From assembly GCA_903839205.1 (NCBI GenBank), contig CAIMBM010000236.1, positions 1 to 36,665 of the forward strand: a DNA stretch of 36,665 nt, written 5' to 3'. This stretch comes from an uncultured Holophagaceae bacterium (GTDB lineage Bacteria > Acidobacteriota > Holophagae > Holophagales > Holophagaceae). The translations under genes were made by a program, and so were the position numbers. Of this stretch, positions 31,234 through 36,665 are shown piece after piece (position 1 is the stretch's first letter; the number at the start of each line of letters is the position of its first letter). Below the pieces are notes generated by a model, which saw only the letters and a program-made list of their open reading frames with translations, ran no database searches and had not been told where the DNA came from.

Positions 31234-33318
31234 TCAGCTGATCTCGGCCAGCCGCAGCCGGGCCTGCTCCCGCCGGAGCCAGTCGAGCTGGGCCTCGCTG
31301 AGGCCCAGGGCCAGGGCCCGGTCCGCGGCCTCGCGGCAGCGGGCCAGCAGGGCGCGGTCCCGCACGAGGTCGGCCACCTGGAACTGGGGCAGCCCGGCCT
31401 GCCGTACGCCGAAGAATTCGCCGGGCCCCCGCAGCTCCAGGTCCCGCTGGGCGATGCGGAAGCCGTCCTGGGTCTCCACCAGGGTCTGGAGGCGCTCCGT
31501 CTCGGAGCCGCTGAGCATGAGGAAGTGGCTGCCATGGGGGCCCCGGCCCACCCGGCCCCGGAGCTGGTGGAGCTGGCTGAGGCCGAAGCGCTCGGCGTGG
31601 TCCACCACCATCACGGTGGCATTGGGCACGTCCACGCCCACCTCGATCACCGTGGTGGCCAGGAGGATCTTCGCCTCGCCCGACACGAAGCGGCCCATCC
31701 GCGCCGCCATGTCATCGGCCTTCAGGCGGCCGTGGACCACCTCCAGGGGCTCCTCCGGGAAGATGCCCCGCAGCAGGGCCTCCATGGCCTGGATGTCCCG
31801 GAGCTGGACCTTGCCTTCGTCGGAAGGATCGATGCTCGGGCTCACCACGAAGGCCTGGCGGCCCTCGGCCAGTTCCCGGCGCACCTGCTCCCAGGCCCGC
31901 TCCGCGAATTCAGGCTTGTGAAGCCTGGTGGTGATGGGCTGACGGCCCGGGGGCAACTCGTCCAGCACGCTCTGGTCCAGGTCCCCGAAGATGGCCAGCG
32001 CCAGGGACCTGGGGATGGGGGTGGCGCTCATCACCAGCCAGTGCGGGTCGCCGCCCTTCTCCTTCAGCGCCTCCCGCTGCTTCACGCCAAAACGGTGCTG
32101 CTCGTCCACCACCACCAGCTGCAGCCGGTGGAACGCCACGGCCTCCTGGAACAGGGCGTGGGTGCCCACCACGTAGCGGGCCTCACCGCTGGCGATGCGG
32201 GCCAGGGCCGCCCGCTTCTCGGCGGCCTTCATGCCCCCCAGGAGCAGCTGCATGGAATCGGACCGTGCGCCCAGGTAGCGCCGGAAGCTCTCAGCATGCT
32301 GGCGGGCCAGCACCTCCGTGGGCACCAGCAGGGCCCCCTGGCCGCCGGTCTCGGCGACCATGGCCATGGACAGCAGGGCCACCAGGGTCTTGCCGCTGCC
32401 CACATCGCCCTGGAGCAGGCGGTTCATCACGCGACCCGAGGTGAGGTCCCCCACGATCTCCTTGAAGGAGCGGCGCTGGGCCCCAGTCAGAGGGAAGGGC
32501 AGCAGGGCCTTCAGGCGCTCCCTCAGCTGCGGGGAGGTAGGCACCACCAGCCCCTTCCGCTGCAGCCGGCCGGCCCGGCGCAGGGCCACCCCCAGGGAGA
32601 AGGCGAAGAGCTCCTCCGAGGCCAGGCGCCGGTGGGCGGGGGTGGTACCCCCTTCCAGGGCCTGGGCCTCGCTCTCGTCCGGAGGGCCGTGCAGCAGGCG
32701 CAGGGCCGTCAGGGTATCCGGCAGGTCCCTCGACAGCTCCAGGGGCAGCCAGTCGTCGGCCACCTGGGCCCGTGAGAGTGCCTCCGCCACCAGCCTCTGC
32801 CGCGCCCGCCCCGGGAGGGCTCCCAGCTTCCGGTAGAGGGGCAGATAGCGGCGGACCCAGCCGATGTCCCCGTCGCGGTCCATCACCTCGAACTGGGGTC
32901 CCCGCATCTCCAGCCCATGGCGGCCCGGGAACAGGGTTCCGAACACCAGGAGCCGGTCCCCCACCTTCAGCGCGCGACCCAGGTAGGGCTGGTTGAACCA
33001 GAGGAGGCGGAGGGTCCCGGTGCCGTCGGTGAGCAGCGCCTCCGTGAGGGCCATGCGCTGGACCCGGGTGGTGCTCTGGCGCAGATCCTGGATCGTGCCC
33101 AGCACGGTGACGAGGCTGGAGTCCGGGACTTCGAAGCCCCGCAGTTCCAGGCTGCCCAGGGGCCGGAGGCTGCCCCGGTCCACATAGCGATAGGGCAGGC
33201 TCCAGAGCAGGTCCCGGAGGGTGTCGATGCCCGCCTCCTCCAGGGCCGCCGCCCGCGCCACTCCCAGGCCCCGGAGGACCGTGACTTTGGACGACAGGGG
33301 GAGCGGGGCGAGGGACAT
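31234..33318 (-). CDS. recG: ATP-dependent DNA helicase RecG
   Basis: A 694-residue branch-migration helicase that reverses stalled forks and processes recombination intermediates. An OB-fold wedge domain occupies about 1-270. Helicase motif I is GDVGSGKT (304-311), motif II is DEQH (405-408), motif III is VMSATPIPRSLAL, and the C-terminal helicase motifs include GVDVPNATVMVVDHAERFGLSQLHQLRGRVGRG (here only its QLHQLRGRVGRG end is needed). The length is normal. There is no good Shine-Dalgarno before the ATG; TAGGCT lies 11 bases upstream. Forty-one bases separate its stop from the purU start on the same strand. Confidence 0.97.
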   Translation of the reverse strand: MSLAPLPLSSKVTVLRGLGVARAAALEEAGIDTLRDLLWSLPYRYVDRGSLRPLGSLELRGFEVPDSSLVTVLGTIQDLRQSTTRVQRMALTEALLTDGTGTLRLLWFNQPYLGRALKVGDRLLVFGTLFPGRHGLEMRGPQFEVMDRDGDIGWVRRYLPLYRKLGALPGRARQRLVAEALSRAQVADDWLPLELSRDLPDTLTALRLLHGPPDESEAQALEGGTTPAHRRLASEELFAFSLGVALRRAGRLQRKGLVVPTSPQLRERLKALLPFPLTGAQRRSFKEIVGDLTSGRVMNRLLQGDVGSGKTLVALLSMAMVAETGGQGALLVPTEVLARQHAESFRRYLGARSDSMQLLLGGMKAAEKRAALARIASGEARYVVGTHALFQEAVAFHRLQLVVVDEQHRFGVKQREALKEKGGDPHWLVMSATPIPRSLALAIFGDLDQSVLDELPPGRQPITTRLHKPEFAERAWEQVRRELAEGRQAFVVSPSIDPSDEGKVQLRDIQAMEALLRGIFPEEPLEVVHGRLKADDMAARMGRFVSGEAKILLATTVIEVGVDVPNATVMVVDHAERFGLSQLHQLRGRVGRGPHGSHFLMLSGSETERLQTLVETQDGFRIAQRDLELRGPGEFFGVRQAGLPQFQVADLVRDRALLARCREAADRALALGLSEAQLDWLRREQARLRLAEIS

Positions 33319-33373
33319 GGCTGGAGTTCAGCCTAGCCGCAGCCTTCCGGCCGAGGCCATCCCAGCGCTCGGC

Positions 33374-34582
33374 CTAGACGTGGGCGGTTGTCTTCGCCAT
33401 GGCCTTCACCAGGGCCTGTTCCAGGTCCGCCCAGAGGTCCTCGGGGCCTTCGAGCCCCACGGACAGCCGCATGAGGGACTGGGAGACGCCGCTGTGTTCG
33501 CGGGCCTCGGCGTTCACCACGCGGTGGGTCAGGGCCGCGGGATGCTGGATGAGGGTGTCCACGCTGCCAAGCGACACAGCCGGCGTCATGAGCTTCACCT
33601 CGGCCATCACCGTGGCCGCAGCCTCGAAGCCCCCCACCAGCTCGAAGGCGATGAGGGAGCCGGGCCCCTTCATCTGGCGGCCCAGCAGGCCCTTGGGATC
33701 CTGTCCAGCCAGGCCGGGGAAGTGGACTGCGGTCACGGCGGGGTGACCGGCCAGACGCTCGGCGAGGCCCTTGGCGCCCTCCTGCTGGGCCCGCACCCGC
33801 AGGGGCAGCGTGGGCAGGCCCCGGTGCAGCAGGTAGGCCGCCAGCGGATGCAGGACGTTGCCCGTGATGACGCGGACTTTGCGCAGCTCGGTAGCCCAGT
33901 CGTGGTTGGTGGCCACCAGGCCCGCCAGCACGTCGCCATGGCCCCCCAGGAACTTGGTGGCGCTGTGGAGCACCAGGGTCACGCCGTGCTTGATGGGGTT
34001 CTGCAGGATGGGCGTGGCGAAGGTGTTGTCCACCAGGACGGGCACCTGGCCGGCCTGGCGGACCACGTCCTCCAGGTCCAGCAGGGCCAGGGTGGGATTG
34101 GCGGGGGTCTCCACGATCACCATGGCGGTATCGGGACGGATCGCCGCCGCGATGCCATCGGCCTCGGCCCAGGTGACCTCCAGGCCCAGCATCCCCGAGG
34201 CCAGCAGGTGGTCGGTACCTCCATAGATGGGACGCACGGCCACGATGTGGCTGCCCCGCTGCTTGGCGGCCATGAGACTGGCGGTCACCGCGGCCATGCC
34301 GGACCCGAAGGCCACGCATTCTTCAGCGCCCTCCAACTGGGCCAGCGCCTGCTCGTAGCGGGCCACCGTGGGGTTGAAGAGCCGCGAATAGACCGGGCTG
34401 CCGATGGGCAATCCCCCCATCGCCATGGCCTCGAGGCTCTGGCCGCCCTCCTCCAGGTTGTGCAGGGGATAGGTGCTGCTGAGGTCGATGGGCAGCGCAT
34501 GGATGCCCTGTTCGTGCAGCACCTCGCGACCGGCATGGACAGCTTGGGTTTCCAGGGACATGGAAGCGGATGGGTGGCTCAT
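33374..34582 (-). CDS. Cys/Met metabolism PLP enzyme (cystathionine gamma-synthase/lyase or methionine gamma-lyase type)
   Basis: A 402-residue trans-sulfuration-family enzyme. The PLP lysine is Lys210 in LHSATKFLGGHGD. Phosphate-binding Tyr65-Ser66-Arg67 lie in VYSRLFNPT, and the stacking tyrosine is in PIYGGTDHL. Methionine gamma-lyases usually have Cys in this loop (YGCT); here it is YGGT, which favours cystathionine gamma-synthase/lyase-like or another elimination reaction. The gene is divergent from an Lrp/AsnC regulator, a common arrangement for amino-acid catabolic lyases, and is probably controlled by it. AGGAG precedes the ATG by nine bases, with TACATT about 20 bases upstream as -10 candidate. 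Confidence 0.88.
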   Translation of the reverse strand: MSHPSASMSLETQAVHAGREVLHEQGIHALPIDLSSTYPLHNLEEGGQSLEAMAMGGLPIGSPVYSRLFNPTVARYEQALAQLEGAEECVAFGSGMAAVTASLMAAKQRGSHIVAVRPIYGGTDHLLASGMLGLEVTWAEADGIAAAIRPDTAMVIVETPANPTLALLDLEDVVRQAGQVPVLVDNTFATPILQNPIKHGVTLVLHSATKFLGGHGDVLAGLVATNHDWATELRKVRVITGNVLHPLAAYLLHRGLPTLPLRVRAQQEGAKGLAERLAGHPAVTAVHFPGLAGQDPKGLLGRQMKGPGSLIAFELVGGFEAAATVMAEVKLMTPAVSLGSVDTLIQHPAALTHRVVNAEAREHSGVSQSLMRLSVGLEGPEDLWADLEQALVKAMAKTTAHV

Positions 34583-34616
34583 GGCGGGACTCCTGTCTCC
34601 CCAATGTAGGTTCGAT

Positions 34617-34639
34617 CAATTCGGCTTCATGCCGAATTG
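34617..34639. promoter_or_regulatory. Perfect palindrome, likely Lrp-type operator
   Basis: CAATTCGGC and GCCGAATTG form 9-bp perfect arms around TTCAT between the divergent PLP-lyase and Lrp/AsnC genes. A GAATTGAATTC echo follows. The position and AATT-rich arms fit an Lrp/AsnC binding site controlling both genes, although an RNA hairpin cannot be excluded. Confidence 0.65.
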
Positions 34640-34661
34640 AATTCGTGAAATGATGTCTATC

Positions 34662-35144
34662 ATGGAACTTGACCGAATCGACTTCGCCCTGATCGACCTT
34701 CTGCAGAAGGATGCTCGGTTATCCAACAAGGAACTGGCGGCGGCCGTGGGCCTGGCGCCCTCGTCCTGCCTGGCCCGGGTGCAGCGCCTCCGCAGCGAAG
34801 GGGTGCTGAAGGGTGCCCATGCCGAAGTGAACCCCGAGACCCTTGGGATCGGGCTCCAGGCCCTCATCGCCGTGCAGCTGCGCCAGCACAGCCGTGCCCA
34901 GGTGAAGGCCTTCTGGAAGCACATGATGGGGCTGCCCGAAGTGCTCACCGTCTTCCACGTGGCGGGCACCCACGATTTCCAGGTCCACGTGGCCGTGCGC
35001 GATGCCCACCACCTGCGCGACCTGGCCCTGGACGCCTTCACCACCCGCGCGGAAGTGGCCCACATCCAGACCAGCCTCATTTTCGAGGTCGCCAAGGGCA
35101 AGGTGATGCCGAACTACAAGGCCATTAGTGGTGCCCGCGCGTAA
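34662..35144 (+). CDS. Lrp/AsnC-family transcriptional regulator
   Basis: A 160-residue feast/famine regulator: an N-terminal helix-turn-helix (about 1-60, LDRIDFALIDLLQKDARLSNKELA in part LLQKDARLSNKELA, then GLAPSSCLARVQRL) and a C-terminal RAM/ligand domain (about 70-150). Such proteins form dimers to octamers and respond to amino acids. It faces the trans-sulfuration enzyme gene across a palindrome and very likely regulates it and itself. The start is uncertain: ATGs at 34650, 34653 and 34662 are in frame and none has a Shine-Dalgarno; I prefer 34662 because Lrp proteins usually begin at MELDRID. Confidence 0.92.
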   Translation: MELDRIDFALIDLLQKDARLSNKELAAAVGLAPSSCLARVQRLRSEGVLKGAHAEVNPETLGIGLQALIAVQLRQHSRAQVKAFWKHMMGLPEVLTVFHVAGTHDFQVHVAVRDAHHLRDLALDAFTTRAEVAHIQTSLIFEVAKGKVMPNYKAISGARA

Positions 35145-35190
35145 TAGCTGGATCATCTGGACTGCTGGGGGCACCACGAGACGGGGGTCT

Positions 35191-35361
35191 GGGGGCACGG
35201 CAGTGCCCCCGGCGGGTTGACAGCCCCGGCGCGCCTGCGCGATGGGGCGCCAGAGGGGCTATGCCCCGATGACCCTAGATCCAGGGCAACGCGTGCGTTG
35301 CCCTGGGGAAGTGCACCTCGCCATCACCCCGCTGATCCAGGTATTTCAGGCGAGGTGCACT
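35191..35361. repeat. Cluster of three perfect inverted repeats between convergent genes
   Basis: Three hairpins are packed in 171 bases. GGGGGCAC/GTGCCCCC with loop GGCA spans 35191-35210. CCAGGGCAACGC/GCGTTGCCCTGG with a 2-base loop spans 35281-35306. AGTGCACCTCGCC/GGCGAGGTGCACT, 13-bp arms around 26 bases, spans 35310-35361. The last arm overlaps the stop codon of the channel gene fragment. No T-runs follow, so ordinary intrinsic termination is not obvious. Confidence 0.85.
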
Positions 35362-35767
35362 ACTCGCTGACCATCCGCTCGATCCGCCGGTCCGGCACCA
35401 GCCACATGAGGGCCACCACCCAGTAAAGGGCGAACCCCATCCAGCGGTTGGCGAAGGACATGAGGATGGCCGCCGAGTAGATGGCGATGGAAACCTTCCC
35501 CTTGAAATCGCTGCCCACGGCGGTGCCCAGCAGGGAGCCCGACCTGTGGTAGTGAATGAGGCATTGGCTCAGCAGGTAGTAGGCCAGGGCCGCCATGAGC
35601 AGCACGCCGCCGTACAGCGCCACGGGGCGGGCCGCGAAGTGGTTCTCGCCCATCCAGGCCGTGGTGAAGGGCACCAGGGACAGCCAGAACAGCAGGTGCG
35701 TGTTGGCCCACAGGATGGGTCCATTCACCCGCTTCACGGCATGGAGCAGGTGGTGGTGGTTGTTCCA
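35360..35767 (-). pseudogene. TMEM175-like (DUF1211) potassium channel, 5' truncated
   Basis: This is the C-terminal part (about 135 residues) of a bacterial TMEM175-family channel. Homology starts abruptly at WNNHHHLLH (35767 on the minus strand) and continues through the signature KRVNGPILWANTHLLFW and TTAWMGENHF to a stop at 35360. The N-terminal helix with the family RxxxFSDG motif is absent. Upstream the frame reads only a few unrelated codons into AT-rich DNA before a TAG at 35797. The simplest reading is that an inserted element has cut off the first 60 or so codons. GTG 35737 would be the first in-frame start, but a product is unlikely to be functional. Confidence 0.82.
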
Positions 35768-35900
35768 TATCGGGCAATATTTGACAATGTGAGTCTACTG
35801 TTTATTTAAATGTAATTATTAAAGAATTTATAAAATAAAATAAATATACATAGCGTCATTTTTAGTTATCGATTTTTAACCTTGCGCGGCATTTCAATAT
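35768..35900. other. AT-rich junction of a putative integrated element
   Basis: About 130 bases of strongly AT-rich DNA (for example the run between 35798 and 35880, almost all A and T) abruptly interrupt the GC-rich chromosome. On one side lies the broken TMEM175-like gene, on the other a tyrosine-recombinase gene. No exact attachment-site repeat can be defined because the other end is outside the window. It probably holds the recombinase promoter and an attachment-site half. Confidence 0.6.
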
Positions 35901-36665
35901 ATGTATGTTTTGAATATGAAATGTGTGTCCGTTTTTCGTCTGGGTACTGGCGCCTGGTTTTCGCTCCCCCTCACCGGAGAAGGCTTGCCGTCCGTCACCG
36001 CGACGGCCTTCGCGCTGTCTCGCTGGCGGGCTGGTCGGGCACCCAACACAATCGCCTACCAATTCCGTGCTATCGACTGCGCACTCGACTGGGCGAAAAG
36101 GTCTGGGATCGACTTCGAGGCAAGGTGCCGGACCCGGGAATTTTTTGACGAGGACGAACTGCAAGAACTGCGCGAGGCCTTGCGGGTTCCTCGTTTGCGG
36201 GACGGCGCGAACCGCCTCAAGCTCGTGGCGACCGAGACCCTCGCTGCGAGGTGGGATTTTATCCTGGGCTATATGGTGTTCCAAGCCAGGAAGAGCTTCA
36301 CCCGCGCCATGAGCATCGACGAGCGTGAGGCTGCGAAAGATCAGATCCGCTACTTCATCGAATTGTACCGCAGCGTTCGTCCTTCGGTTTCCTCGGCTGT
36401 TCGCAGCCCAATTGAGGGCCTGCCAACCGAGGAGGCTCGCACCCTGTTTGGCACCCGGCAGGACGGGCAGACGAGCGTGTTTCACCCTGAGAATCCCCGG
36501 AATCCCTTCGGCAGCCATCAGGAGCGCAACTACGCTCTCATCACACTTCTGTACTGGCACACCTTCCGAATTAGTGAGGTGTTGAACCTCAAGGTCACCG
36601 ACCTCGACCTGCGGCAGACCCGGCGATTCCTCACGGTCCGCGCCGAACCTGATGACCCTAACAAC
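35901..36665 (+). CDS. Tyrosine recombinase/integrase, N-terminal part (runs off window)
   Basis: A frame open from 35880 to the right edge (about 255 codons from the ATG at 35901, or 250 from the ATG at 35916) with no stop in the window. The first ~110 residues resemble a SAM-like core-binding domain (SRWRAGRAPNTIAYQ, IDCALDWAKRSGIDF). The catalytic domain begins near RNYALITLLYWHTFRISEVLNL (in part YWHTFRISEVLNLK), whose Arg (36567-36569) corresponds to the first arginine of the R-K-H-R-Y pentad; the remaining residues lie beyond the edge. No Shine-Dalgarno is seen. Codon use is less GC-biased than in neighbouring genes, and with the AT-rich junction and broken channel gene this suggests a transferred integrative element. 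Confidence 0.82.
   Translation, partial: MYVLNMKCVSVFRLGTGAWFSLPLTGEGLPSVTATAFALSRWRAGRAPNTIAYQFRAIDCALDWAKRSGIDFEARCRTREFFDEDELQELREALRVPRLRDGANRLKLVATETLAARWDFILGYMVFQARKSFTRAMSIDEREAAKDQIRYFIELYRSVRPSVSSAVRSPIEGLPTEEARTLFGTRQDGQTSVFHPENPRNPFGSHQERNYALITLLYWHTFRISEVLNLKVTDLDLRQTRRFLTVRAEPDDPNN

Noticed and set aside
35597..35809. Plus-strand small frames opposite the TMEM175-like fragment
   Set aside because: No start context or recognisable motif; antisense to clear channel homology.

Overview
The window is a GC-rich (roughly two thirds G+C) Gram-negative bacterial chromosome segment with tightly packed, mostly housekeeping genes. The gene set and the style of the proteins (TrpB2-type tryptophan synthase, single-Cache periplasmic protein, LytS/LytTR pair, divergent polysaccharide deacetylase, fluoride channel with DUF190 partner) fit an acidobacterium of the Holophaga/Geothrix group best. 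This is my inference; no 16S or other phylogenetic marker is present. I see no tRNA, rRNA or CRISPR array.

Layout. 1-4.9 kb: the 3' part of speA, a DinB-like protein, a 3-hydroxyacyl-CoA dehydrogenase, a small membrane protein and a LytS/LytTR two-component pair. 4.9-7 kb: purD and the divergent thiol peroxidase tpx. 7-12 kb: a tight five-gene minus-strand operon (isocitrate/isopropylmalate-type dehydrogenase, HMG-CoA-lyase-like enzyme, class III CoA-transferase, LeuC-like and LeuD-like dehydratase subunits) that looks like a complete 2-oxo-acid/branched dicarboxylate pathway; its substrate is not known. 12-15 kb: polA, preceded by a duplicated fragment of its own 5' end. 15-19.6 kb: a Cache protein, an SDR, an IspH fused to a UbiA-like membrane domain, a cis-CaaD-like tautomerase, a YbaK deacylase and dodecin. 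19.7-23.7 kb: ppc, an RsbW-like ATPase and a CDF-type transporter. 23.7-26.6 kb: a fluoride-riboswitch-controlled fluC-DUF190 operon, then a polysaccharide deacetylase coupled to an S41 protease homologue that has lost its catalytic residues. 26.6-31.2 kb: an orphan rod-like protein, ddl, coaD, trpB2, a palindromic CCAAG repeat and a frameshifted purU. 31.2-35.2 kb: recG, and a trans-sulfuration PLP enzyme divergent from an Lrp/AsnC regulator across a perfect palindrome. 35.2-36.7 kb: a hairpin-rich spacer, a TMEM175-like channel gene cut off at its 5' end, an AT-rich junction and the start of a tyrosine recombinase. This is the edge of an integrated mobile element that continues past the window.

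Expression signals recur. Many starts have GGAGG plus a TAnnnT -10 hexamer about 20 nt upstream, while several genes (ybaK, the S41 homologue, ddl, purU) carry TAnnnT exactly 6 nt before ATG, which suggests leaderless transcripts. The most interesting items are the five-gene cassette, the IspH-UbiA fusion, the complete cis-CaaD active site, the polA leader duplication, the inactive S41 homologue and the mobile-element boundary.
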